Shown here piece after piece: positions 1 to 6,685 of a DNA stretch of 10,309 bases. The translations under genes and the position numbers were made by a program. Below the pieces are notes generated by a model. That model had not been told where the DNA came from. It did no database searches and saw nothing but the letters and a program-made list of their open reading frames with translations. Each line of letters opens with the position of its first letter. The stretch's first letter is position 1. This DNA comes from Euperipatoides rowelli (Eukaryota; Onychophora; Udeonychophora; Euonychophora; Peripatopsidae), in the NCBI GenBank assembly GCA_003024985.2, contig PXIH01S0025681.1; one strand, 5' to 3'.

Positions 1-1
1 T

Positions 2-316
2 GGAAACCTATCAGCATCCAACTTTACAATCGAACAGTATCACGAGCAAATCACCAGTATAAAAGTTAATGCAGAGCCTTAATCTGGGCAGAAAAACAAC
101 CAGATCTTCGGTTCTAAACTAAGCACTCTAAATTATAAACAACTTTTAGAAGATCCCAAAGAAATGGAAGGACCAAAGTATTACTGTGGCATCAACCGAT
201 GTATCACCGGGTGTGCAGAGGATCTAGTACACATTTCCTCCTGTTCAGAAGTAACTCCAGTCTTCAAAACACAATCAGTTCATGCACCCAAACCAATATA
301 TTCAATCACATTGTAG
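2..316 (+). pseudogene. Possible coding remnant of unknown family, cysteine-rich near its end
   Basis: I do not recognise this stretch. One + frame is open from the window edge to a TAG at 314-316 except for a single TAA at 80-82. From position 83 it encodes 77 codons with a balanced mix of charged, polar and hydrophobic residues, unlike the simple composition of its surroundings. It includes a four-cysteine cluster, C-G-I-N-R-C-I-T-G-C then a fourth Cys ten residues later (about 185-244), and an N-F-T glycosylation-type triplet near the start. No ATG begins it at the left edge, so it would continue upstream. It could be the 3' end of a gene, an exon, or a fragment of another retroelement. 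An overlapping frame (139-684) is also open, so the frame choice is uncertain. Confidence 0.25.
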
Positions 317-437
317 CTTTAACAGTCACCCAACATCGTAGTTTTCAATCTTTCTCATTTTGTATCCAGCGTTCCAGTTATAGACAGTTTCCCATTGTAA
401 ATTTTCCTAATTTATTCCACCCCAATCAAAGTAACCC

Positions 438-473
438 AAATAGACTTTATTTAATAAGAAATAAAGTCTATTT
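438..473. repeat. Perfect 15-bp inverted repeat with 6-nt loop
   Basis: The arm aaatagactttattt at 438-452 is followed by a 6-nt spacer and its exact reverse complement at 459-473. This would form a hairpin of 15 A/T-rich pairs as DNA or RNA. The match is read directly from the sequence. Function is unknown. It could be a small fold-back element, a replication-slippage product, or a structure in an LTR. Confidence 0.9.
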
Positions 474-534
474 AATTAATAAGAAAAAAAGTCATCCCTT
501 TTTTCGCCCATTCCCTTGGGTTAATCCCCCTCTC

Positions 535-562
535 TATATATCCCTCTGTCCTTCTATCACTT
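535..562 (+). promoter_or_regulatory. Weak TATA-box-like promoter candidate
   Basis: TATATAT at 535-541 sits in a C/T-rich segment, with an initiator-like TCACTT at 557-562, about 24 bases from the start of the TATA box. This layout fits a eukaryotic Pol II core promoter, and LTR promoters are often like this. TATA strings are common in AT-rich DNA, so this is a candidate only. Confidence 0.15.
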
Positions 563-842
563 CACGACGTTTTCTGGCCAATTCTAACAATTTTTATATA
601 AATAATATTTTTAAAGGGTTAAAGTGTAATTTTATTTTAATGGGAAAGNAANTTTGTTGTGAATTATATTTTTTAAGCAAATAAATACCATGATTTGCTA
701 AGTAAACGCTTGTTTGGATGTGTGTAGGCTAAATATTTAAATGACTTATATAATTAATGTTTTATTATTTTTTACAGATAGCCTTACCTTATGTACGTAA
801 GATAGGGGTGGTACTCGCTCTTTCTATTGGGGCAGGGATAAT

Positions 843-1004
843 AAGGGGTCAATTTCCCCTTTCTCCTCTTAGCTCCTATTTTTGCCGGTTTGGTCTGTAA
901 TATAGTTAGGGTTTAGCTAGCTATCCCTTACTTTTTGTTGGTTTGTGCTGATTTATAGCCCTCGTAAGAGATTTTAAATAAAATCTGGCACAAATTGACC
1001 CCTT
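843..1004. repeat. 13-bp inverted repeat arms around a 136-bp core
   Basis: aaggggtcaattt at 843-855 is exactly matched in reverse complement by aaattgacccctt at 992-1004. The arms contain four consecutive G/C pairs, so this is not an AT-rich accident. A 162-bp unit with such ends resembles a small fold-back or MITE-like element, but I see no clear target-site duplication next to the arms. The core also contains the near-palindromic segment agggtttagctagctatccct (909-929). Confidence 0.7.
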
Positions 1005-1252
1005 TTCAATGAATGTTACATTTCTTTGAGGTAGCCTCTCTTCACCTTAAGCTTGCATATATATGTATCTAAATTAGTGATGTGAATGGAGATTAGTAGA
1101 GGAAACCTAATATTTATTTGGTAATTATCCCCGGAATATGTTTTTTTGATATGTGAAAATGTCTGTTGTGGGCTTGTGCGTGCCTTGCTGTGCGACATTC
1201 ACCTACTTTCAGATATTATGGAGATAGTAATGACATTTCCTAGTTAGGGTTG

Positions 1253-1313
1253 TATTTATGGCTAGTATTAAGGTGAACTATAGAAGCACGATTGCAAATT
1301 GAAGCCATAAATA
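1253..1313. repeat. 11-bp inverted repeat with 39-nt spacer
   Basis: tatttatggct at 1253-1263 pairs perfectly with agccataaata at 1303-1313. It could form a hairpin in RNA or single-stranded DNA. No function is evident. Confidence 0.65.
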
Positions 1314-1488
1314 TGACCGCTAAGCTTATACAACTCGCCTAATTATAGACATTATACTTTTATTAGCAATAATATGTATACCGTTTGTGAGTGGCGTAAG
1401 TTAAAGCAAGCCGCCCGTCTTAGTAGATTATATCACGCTAACCCGAGAAAGAGTCGAACTAAGATTCAAATTAGGTGTTTTAAGGAAA

Positions 1489-1556
1489 GTATAGTCCCTC
1501 TCAAGATAGGATGGAGCAAATAAGGGGGGATGGAAGCTCCATGAGGAGGACTATAC
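1489..1556. repeat. Long two-part stem-loop, possible structured leader or LTR RNA
   Basis: gtatagtcc at 1489-1497 pairs with ggactatac at 1548-1556. After one mismatch the stem continues with 1499-1503 against 1542-1546 (four pairs plus one wobble). After an 8-nt one-sided bulge a second perfect stem, tggagc (1512-1517) with gctcca (1536-1541), closes an 18-nt G-rich loop. About 20 pairs in 68 bases is far above background. It lies some 420 bases before the first gag ATG, where retroelements often carry structured LTR or packaging RNA, but no known motif is recognised. I checked for a hammerhead core and did not find one. Confidence 0.6.
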
Positions 1557-1612
1557 ACAGACTGCCGAAGCGTTACTGATTTTAAGTACCGGACATAGGG
1601 GTAAAATTTGGT

Positions 1613-1677
1613 TAGCAGGGCAGGATTTTTGAGCTATATTGTATTACCTTTATTCTGGTTCAAATGAATTTTTTTTT
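1613..1677 (+). other. Weak tRNA-like A/B-box pair; overlapping primer-binding-site candidate
   Basis: A Pol III A-box-like string (tagcagggcagg, 1613-1624) and a B-box-like string (ggttcaaatga, 1657-1667) are 32 nt apart, which is the tRNA spacing, and a run of nine T follows at 1669-1677. The T-arm and D-arm do not pair, so it is not a tRNA gene. It could be a decayed tRNA-derived SINE head or chance. Alternatively, tggttagcaggg starting at 1609-1610 begins with the TGG expected of a retroelement primer-binding site, but it does not cleanly match a tRNA 3' end I know. Confidence 0.15.
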
Positions 1678-1834
1678 AGCTTTAATAAGTCACATTTATT
1701 ATATAAATTCTTCAGAGAAATATTCAGACAAATAATTTAATTTTTATTCTATGTTACATTAAAATTTTATAGACACTATGTTTATGTTCTTTTAATGTAG
1801 GTCCGCAGAAACATATAAGCTCATTTCAGTATGG

Positions 1835-1861
1835 ATGCTTCGCACACACACACACAAGCAT
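1835..1861. repeat. (CA)7 microsatellite flanked by 6-bp inverted arms
   Basis: Seven CA units occupy 1843-1856. atgctt at 1835-1840 and aagcat at 1856-1861 are inverted copies on either side, so the CA tract would sit in a hairpin loop. The tract lies in the presumed leader, about 120 bases before the gag ATG. Confidence 0.8.
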
Positions 1862-1979
1862 TCTCATTTTTGAAACTTTTATAAAATATATATTTTTTGC
1901 AACTTAATTTAAAATTTCATAGAGATAGAATAGAAAATCTTTTTTGGATTTTATTGGTCTGAAATTCAATTTTTAAATT

Positions 1980-2399
1980 ATGTCTTCCAAAGATGATATT
2001 GAAGTCCATTTCAAGTCTCCAGATAGGCTGGTAGGTCTTATTGAATATCTTGAGATCGCGGATGAAGCCGCCAAAAAAACAAACAAACCTGCATACAAGA
2101 TGGAATTTCAAGAAGAAATTGACAAAAGAGATAGGGTGATTAAGTCATTAAGAGATGAATTAGCGGTACAGGATGGTGAAATAAATAAATTAAAAGAGGC
2201 TATAATTGTTTTAAGTGCTAGGATTTCTGAATCCGAACGTGTGATGGAACCAACCCCTCTAACATTAACAAGCACTACTGCGCATACCCCTATACCAAAA
2301 CAGAGGCTAGCGTGCAATGATAGCTTAAGTCCCAATAACCCTATTAATTATCCTAGCCCTATCTTGAATGTAAAAGACCCATCCGCTAGTAAAAAATAG
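1980..2399 (+). pseudogene. gag: gag N-terminal part, coiled coil
   Basis: This 139-codon frame starts at the first plausible gag ATG, which has A at -3. Residues about 45-88 form a heptad-rich, highly charged segment typical of a coiled coil, suggesting self-association of Gag. Residues about 90-135 are Ser/Thr/Pro/Asn-rich and probably disordered. No matrix-like fold can be named from sequence alone. It stops at TAG 2397-2399, directly after a run of six A (2391-2396). The next frame continues with similar composition and leads into a capsid-like segment, so a one-base indel in the A run is the simplest explanation. The assignment as Gag rests mainly on position upstream of the capsid-like and zinc-knuckle segments. 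Confidence 0.6.
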
Positions 2400-2598
2400 C
2401 CCGGAACAAGAACATAATCATCACTCTAATTGTAACACTAACCATACCCCTACTAATGTAGTATTAAAAATGCCAGAAGGCTGGTCTAATCAGTCGGGTT
2501 ATGATGTGTCGACTGAGCTCACCACCTTTCTGATATTAGATGGTGACGTGTTTGGCATAGAACGTTAAATAACAGAATTCTGGGTCTTAAATGAGAAA
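2398..2598 (+). pseudogene. gag: gag fragment: linker and start of capsid
   Basis: A second + frame carries the reading on from the six-A run. It begins with an Asn/His/Thr-rich linker and then a segment around M-P-E-G-W (about 2470-2484) with hydrophobic and acidic residues, followed by T-T-F-L-I-L-D-G. A TAA at 2566-2568 interrupts it, after which the same frame still reads I-T-E-F-W-V-L-N-E-K before a TAG at 2599. It has no ATG of its own at the left, so it appears only as a continuation of the broken Gag. The next open frame (2591 on) continues the capsid, so at least one more indel lies at about 2570-2600. Confidence 0.5.
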
Positions 2599-3016
2599 TA
2601 GCAAATGGCCAGATGCAAAGGCTAGGTCCATTTTAGAGAAAATAATTAATTGCAAGGTGAAAGCCATATACGTGGCAGGTTTAGGCAGTCAGAATTACAT
2701 AACATTAGAAGAAAGGCTACAGGATCTAAGAAAAATGTGTTCTTTAAAATTAGATAAGAGTCAGACTCAAAAATTATTTAATGCATGTAAGCAGGGAATA
2801 GATGAAAGCACGGTAGGCTATAGGTGCAGGCTCTTCACATTGGGTGAATCCTTATGCCCCCCTCCAGGTAACTCACTAGTAGAGTATAACAAAATGTTAA
2901 GTGAACATTATAGGGCAGGACTATTACCCAATCTAGCAGTCAAACTGATTAGAAGGGGCAATATTTTGTTAAAAGAAAGTATAGAGTATATAAAAGATAT
3001 CGATATAAACTACTAG
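2591..3016 (+). pseudogene. gag: gag capsid-like segment
   Basis: The 141 codons are helix-rich and strongly charged. The segment Q-G-I-D-E-S-T-V-G-Y followed by R-C-R-L-F-T-L-G-E-S-L (about residues 69-88) resembles the stretch of retrotransposon Gag capsids in which a QG turn and a helix of type S-V-x-x-Y-x-x-R-L-x-x-L occur. The capsid would build the particle shell in which the RNA is copied. The ATG at 2591 is probably internal to the original gag rather than a true start, because similar coding sequence runs upstream. The frame ends at TAG 3014-3016, but coding continues in another frame from about 3001, pointing to an indel near 3000. Confidence 0.6.
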
Positions 3017-3279
3017 AAGAGAAAAATAAACTAGTGAGTGCTGTAGCAGTAAGCCCACTAGCAGAGCCTACCATAAAAGATCAATTACAAGAGCTAAAAT
3101 TAGCAGTATTAGAGTTAACTAAACAAAATAAAAAAAGACAGGACATGGAAAGAATAAGAAAGACTCTATTTTGTAATTTATGCAAATTTAACAGTCATTT
3201 AGAAAAAGATTGTTATAAAACGCCATGGGTAGGAAACTCGGGACCCAGTAACAATAATAATCCCAGGCCATTAAACTAG
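3001..3279 (+). pseudogene. gag: gag nucleocapsid with CCHC zinc knuckle
   Basis: This frame is open from about 3001 without an ATG. It starts with a charged helix (L-L-E-E-K-N-K-L), continues with a second amphipathic helix (about 3076-3150), and ends in a zinc knuckle at 3172-3213. The four ligands have the canonical spacing Cys-x2-Cys-x4-His-x4-Cys (C-N-L-C, H, C). Such knuckles bind and package the element RNA. A short Asn/Pro-rich tail follows, then TAG at 3277-3279. The same frame goes on past that stop, a TGA (3304) and a TAG (3310) into the Lys/Asn-rich linker, so the first stop may be a mutation rather than the native end of gag. Confidence 0.8.
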
Positions 3280-3312
3280 AGCACCCTACACTCATCGGAT
3301 CCATGAATGTAG

Positions 3313-3597
3313 GGGCTCCAAAATTACTCCTTAGACAAATCCTTCACTGATAAATCGCTCAGAGAAACTGAAAATAATAAGCAAAAGCAACCCAAATCTA
3401 AACTAGGCTCGAAAACAGCCAACAAAAATAAAAATAATAAAGCTAACAACAAAAGTGTAAAACACGATTGTACCGCAAGGCTAGCCACATCAAAAAACGT
3501 AACCAACTCACCTCATTCACTAAAGTATCTGCCTGAATTTATATCTGCTAATTTATGGGAAGTATTTAAGGAACAAAAATCCAGTAGCAATATATAA
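3313..3597 (+). pseudogene. Lys/Asn-rich linker between nucleocapsid and protease
   Basis: This is open for 94 codons in the same frame as the zinc knuckle but without an ATG. It begins with an acidic/polar part, then a strongly basic low-complexity run of Lys, Asn, Gln and Ser (about 3370-3450), then a more ordered part with Y-L-P-E-F-I and L-W-E-V-F (about 3526-3570). The frame ends at TAA 3595, where the next frame takes over smoothly (from about 3593). It has no recognisable domain. Its position suggests either a C-terminal Gag extension or the N-terminal part of Pol. The basic run could bind nucleic acid, which is inference. Confidence 0.5.
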
Positions 3598-3828
3598 ACA
3601 AATTAATCCATCAAAATATGATGATAACATAACATTAAATACAATACAAGCTACATCTCATCAAAACAAAATGGTGGAAGGTGCATTTAGAAAACCTAGT
3701 AAACTAAACAAAATGGTGGAGGGTGTATTTGAGAAATCTCGTAAGAGAAACAAAATGGCACATGGTAAGCAAAAATGTAAAAATAGGCTAAAGAAAGAAA
3801 ATATTACTTTGAATTTTTCAAATATGTA
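3593..3828 (+). pseudogene. Basic linker with 42-bp tandem repeat, leading into protease
   Basis: The frame is open from about 3593, upstream of the ATG at 3671, and continues the preceding linker. From 3671 it holds three 14-residue units (see the repeat entry), rich in Lys and Arg, and then N-I-T-L-N-F and an acidic stretch that leads into the first protease strand at about 3830. The ATG at 3671 is the first Met of the repeat and not convincing as a start. It has no named domain. It is probably a disordered, positively charged linker ahead of the protease. Confidence 0.45.
3671..3796. repeat. Three tandem imperfect 42-bp units in coding sequence
   Basis: An ATG recurs exactly every 42 bases (3671, 3713, 3755). 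The first two units share atggtgga and a g-g-t-g-x-a-t-t-t block and encode M-V-E-G-A-F and M-V-E-G-V-F, each ending in N-K. The third (M-A-H-G, ending K-K) is more diverged. The period is a multiple of three, so the expansion kept the frame. Confidence 0.8.
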
Positions 3829-4115
3829 TGAGGACAAGCCTATAATAATATTAGAAGTGTTTGGGAAAAAATATACCCACTTTTAGATACTGGACCGAGA
3901 ATTGCCTCTTTGATGAGAGCTGCATTAGGTGTGACCAAATAAACACAAAAACAATGGTGGTCTCCATTAAATCACCAGTATCTGAGAGGACAATATATGG
4001 ATTAAAAACAGTAATAAACATCAAAGTCATGGATAGAACTATGGTACAACCAGTATGTGTGGTTAAATTGCAGCAGAGAGTCGCTTTCCAGATGATTCTG
4101 GGATTCGACTGGTGA
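3829..4115 (+). pseudogene. pro: Aspartic protease, split over three frames
   Basis: Retropepsin-type protease that would cut Gag-Pol as a homodimer. The first strand, with K-P-I-I-I-L-E-V-F-G, lies in one frame (about 3838-3867). The catalytic segment P-L-L-D-T-G-P lies in a second frame, with Asp-Thr-Gly at 3886-3894. That frame stops at TAA 3940. The flap and C-terminal half continue in a third frame (about 3945-4110), ending in the family signature I-L-G-x-D as I-L-G-F-D-W (about 4095-4112). At least two indels thus separate the essential parts, and a third moves the reading into the next frame near 4110. The active triad itself is intact. The assignment is firm because both ends of the fold are visible at the right distance. 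Confidence 0.85.
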
Positions 4116-4441
4116 GTAATGAATGTGAGCATCGTACAGTCAAGCTTCAGTTTAGTAAAAATAAGTCATGTGATACCCAAAATAACCAATCACAAGACAG
4201 ACAAAAATTCTGCTCCGGAACCGCTATGGTAGAAAACAAACAAGATGGCAACAAACCAAACGAGTTATATAGACTATTTAAGACAAAGGAATTAGGCATG
4301 AGTGATACACACAGACACAAACTAGAAAACATACTTGACAAACACAAAAACATACTAATTGAAGACGTAACTAACATGACAGGAGATAACGTACCACCTT
4401 ACGAACCAAAATTTAAAACTGACTTACCAATATACCAATGA
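4112..4441 (+). pseudogene. pol: Pol segment linking protease to reverse transcriptase
   Basis: The 109-codon frame begins directly behind the protease end, and its GTG at 4112 is an internal Val rather than a start. After a basic, Asn-rich spacer comes a helical stretch with L-E-N-I-L-D-K-H and then V-P-P-Y-E-P-K-F-K-T-D-L-P, matching the region that precedes the RT fingers in Ty3/gypsy Pol. The frame stops at TGA 4439-4441, where the family usually has an Arg before a short Tyr-Arg motif (seen here as L-Y-R-I-P just after the stop). A CGA to TGA change would explain it, and the same frame reads on into RT. Confidence 0.7.
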
Positions 4442-5050
4442 CTGTACAGAATCCCTCATAGCCTATACGAGCCATTAAGACTCCAACTAGACAAGCTAGA
4501 AAAAGCTAATATCATAAAAAAAGTGCATAGTCCATACAATTCCCTTGTACTAGTCCTTCCCTAGAAAGATTCAAAGGAAGTTAGAATTTGTTTAGACTTA
4601 CGAAAGATAAATAAACAGATAGTAAATGAGTAGTATCCGGTCATGTGCATTGGAGATATTTTGGAGAACCTAGGTGGCGCTCGCATTTTTAGTAGCCTAG
4701 ACTTAAATAAATAGTATTTCAATGTTAAATTAACAGAAAAGCGAGAAACAGTTCATCTTTTCGGTACCATTTGCAAAAAATTCATTTACCCGCTTATGTC
4801 AAGGTTGTTTAACATCAGCCGCCATCTTTTAGAAGAAAATGATAGAATGTTTACATCATGTAATATTAAAAGGCCATATCTTTGTTTACCTAGACGATAT
4901 CATAATACACTCGCCCAATATTGAGAACATCTAGAAACATTAGAAGAAGTACTTGCAGCATTAGAGAAAGTCAATTTAATGGTCAAACCATCAAAACGTC
5001 ATTTATTTAGGGAATCTATAAAATACTTAGGGCATATGGTCGATAAAAAC
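4442..5050 (+). pseudogene. pol: Reverse transcriptase, broken by stops and a shifted central block
   Basis: RNA-dependent DNA polymerase domain. The fingers and first palm part are in one frame: Y-N-S-L-V-L-V, then V-R-I-C-L-D-L-R-K-I-N (about 4583-4615), then F-S-S-L-D-L with the first catalytic Asp at 4700-4702. From about 4749 to 4930 the reading lies in another frame, with F-I-F-S-V-P-F, R-L-C-Q-G-C-L (4791-4811) and the catalytic Y-L-D-D box at 4887-4898, followed by I-I-I-H-S. It then returns to the first frame with H-L-E-T-L-E-E-V-L and the thumb motif Y-L-G-H-M-V (about 5024-5041). In-frame TAG stops are at 4562, 4631, 4712 and 4830. All three catalytic Asp residues survive. The CQG in place of the usual FG after R-L is atypical for Ty3/gypsy. 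Confidence 0.92.
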
Positions 5051-5668
5051 AGATGTAGAGCTGTAGAAAAGAGTGTAGCCACCATTCAAAAGTTAGCGCA
5101 CCCTACAACTGTAAAAGGTGTGAGAAGTTTTCTCGTAAGCTTAAACCTTTACAGAAAATTTATCACTAATTTTGCTGAGATAGCTGCTCCCCTTTATGAT
5201 TTGTTAAAGAGAAGGAACACTGCAATTACATGGAATGACAATGCTGAAGTAGGTTTTCAAACATTAAAACTAATTACTGCACCTCTACTCGCCTTCCCAA
5301 AATATGACAAACCATTCATCATAAAAACAGATGCCTTATTCACATCATTAGGAGCTGTATTGGAACAAGAAAACAAAAGAGAATTACAGCCCATTGCATA
5401 TGCTAGGCGCAGGTTAAACAAAGCAGAAAGAAACTATGCAGTAATTGAGCATGAAACATTAGCGATCATGTTTGCAATAGACCAGTTTAAACATATGATG
5501 TATGTTAATAAAATAATTTTAACAGACCATAAGCCATTAACATACATAGTGGAATTAAAGGATACAAACGCAAGAGTAGCCAGGTGGATGATGAATTTAG
5601 AACAAAATGATATACATTATGAGTACATCCCTGGTAAATTAAATAGTTTTGCTGATATGCTCTCGTGA
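5051..5668 (+). pseudogene. pol: RT connection and RNase H domain
   Basis: This is the best-preserved part, open from 4979 to 5668. The connection carries L-Y-R-K-F-I-T-N-F-A-E-I-A-A-P-L (about 5147-5195), a hallmark of Ty3/gypsy Pol. RNase H, which degrades the RNA strand of the hybrid, has all four acidic residues in their motifs: K-T-D-A (Asp codon 5330), H-E-T-L-A (Glu codon 5453), L-T-D-H-K-P-L (Asp codon 5525) and F-A-D-M-L-S (Asp codon 5654). The family motif ends A-D-x-L-S-R, and here the Arg codon position is TGA (5666-5668), consistent with CGA to TGA decay. Reading continues in the same frame beyond this stop. Confidence 0.93.
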
Positions 5669-5923
5669 AGTCATGTAGAATTAGAGACTACAACAGCTTG
5701 CGCATTAGAAATTGGTAGGCCAATCACAATCGAGCTAATGTGAGCTGAACAACCAAATGACAGTTATTACTAAAAAATTATTAATAAAATAAAAGAAGGT
5801 AAAGTAAAAGATGAAAGTGTCATACTGGAAGAAAATGAGTTAATACAAAAATTAATACAGTTAGGAAAATCAAACTTCACAGCCTAAGGAACTTTAGTCC
5901 CAGCATCTCTCATACTGGATGTT
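5669..5923 (+). pseudogene. pol: Pol spacer between RNase H and integrase
   Basis: The Pol frame continues through TGA 5741, TAA 5771 and TAA 5885. Between the stops it is plausible coding sequence: a Glu/Thr-rich part, then a Lys-rich helix (about 5774-5880) with E-E-N-E-L-I, then L-V-P-A-S-L-I-L-D-V just before the integrase zinc finger. In Ty3/gypsy Pol a short segment of this type (ending in a V-P-x-x-L-x-x-x-V helix) joins RNase H to the HHCC module. No separate domain is expected. Confidence 0.75.
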
Positions 5924-6125
5924 ATGTTTGCAGACCACGGTAGTCTAATTGGAGGGCATTTTTCACTTACAAAAACTGCATACAGAATAAAAAGAAATTT
6001 CACTTGGCAAACAATGTTCACGGATATTAAAGAATACACCAACAGCTGCAAAAAATGTCAGCATAGGAATAGAGGACATGTAAAAGCTCCTTCCTATACA
6101 AGCTGTCAAACCTCCTTTCTCCTGC
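5924..6125 (+). pseudogene. pol: Integrase N-terminal HHCC zinc-binding domain
   Basis: The frame shows D-H-G (His codon 5936), G-G-H-F (His codon 5957), and S-C-K-K-C-Q with the two Cys at 6047 and 6056. The spacing is His-x6-His-x29-Cys-x2-Cys, the normal pattern for the retroelement integrase zinc domain, which supports multimerisation and DNA binding. Between them lie K-T-A-Y-R-I-K-R-N-F and W-Q-T-M, matching the family. The frame stops at TGA 6143-6145, but the catalytic core continues in another frame at about 6126, indicating an indel just after the zinc finger. The ATG at 5924 is internal, not a start. Confidence 0.9.
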
Positions 6126-6685
6126 ATGTCAAAGGTCAGTATTGACATTTTGGGTCCCTTCTCACAATCCAAAGGAGAAACAAGTATATAATCACCTATA
6201 CTGACCATTTCTCCCATATGACCTTTGCTAGCCCTCTCCCAAGCCAGGAAGCTCATGTAATTGCTGCAGACTACATATATGTGATATGGCGGTTCCAAGT
6301 GTATTCTGCAGATCGTGGGCCACAATTAGTAGGACATATAATGACAACCCTATACACTAAATTATGGATAGATAGGATCACAATTCAGAGTTTTTGGCAA
6401 CACTCCATTGGGATAAGTGAAAGGATTAACACCAAAATACTCAATTTAATTTCACACTACTGCAATAAAAATTTTACAGATTGGGATGTCATGCTTCCCT
6501 ACCTCATGCAGGTTATTAATAATACTGTACCCAGTAGAACAAAACAAGTCCCTTTCTATATATTCCATGGATTTTACCAGTTTGATGCTTTCTCGGAATT
6601 CAATTTAAATGAAAATGATGACAATTTAGAAAGGATAGATTTAGTAGATGCCATCTTGGAAAGACTAGAGGCAACAAAAACATAA
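6126..6685 (+). pseudogene. pol: Integrase catalytic core (DDE), one internal frameshift
   Basis: The core joins the element DNA to the host chromosome. The first Asp is in V-S-I-D-I-L-G-P-F (codon 6144) in a short block of shifted frame (about 6126-6182). The reading then returns with Y-T-D-H-F-S-H-M-T-F-A (about 6197-6229). The second Asp is in Y-S-A-D-R-G-P-Q (codon 6311) and the Glu in G-I-S-E-R-I-N (codon 6419), with exactly 35 residues between them, the classic D-D-35-E spacing. The rest, including W-D-V-M-L-P-Y and a Y-x-x-x-x-G-F like segment, fits the core end. The ATG at 6218 is internal. TAA at 6683-6685 interrupts the frame, which then continues into the C-terminal domain. Confidence 0.93.

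Larger units (their letters stand above)
317..1979. other. Long stretch without a supportable gene; several inverted repeats
   Basis: No reading frame here resembles a protein I know. From about 317 to 600 the + strand is pyrimidine-rich, which by itself suppresses stop codons and creates a long open frame. From 600 on it is AT-rich with scattered stops. It contains the hairpins and repeats listed separately. If the downstream gag-pol belongs to a complete element, its 5' LTR, primer-binding site and leader should lie here, but I could not delimit an LTR because no clear matching copy is seen downstream. Ambiguous bases are at 649 and 652. Confidence 0.6.

Noticed and set aside
139-684. A 182-codon open + frame (ATG at 199)
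   Set aside because: It runs through a pyrimidine-rich segment that lacks stops by composition, crosses the 438-473 hairpin and two ambiguous bases, and its protein is low in acidic residues and not family-like. It overlaps the more protein-like frame at 2-316. It is not called a gene.
757-777. A splice-acceptor-like tract ending in ttttacag with an open frame after it (778-898)
   Set aside because: No matching donor or partner exon can be shown, and such tracts are common in AT-rich DNA.
903-1251. Telomere-like tagttagggtt at 903-913 and 1241-1251
   Set aside because: Only two isolated copies, not a tandem array.
2391-2399. A programmed frameshift at the six-A run before TAG
   Set aside because: The continuation is inside gag, before the capsid, not at a gag/pol border, and many other indels exist. 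A simple one-base length change in a homopolymer is more likely.
4562-4832. TAG reassigned to glutamine (altered genetic code)
   Set aside because: Other stop types and many frameshifts also interrupt the same element, so ordinary decay explains the stops.
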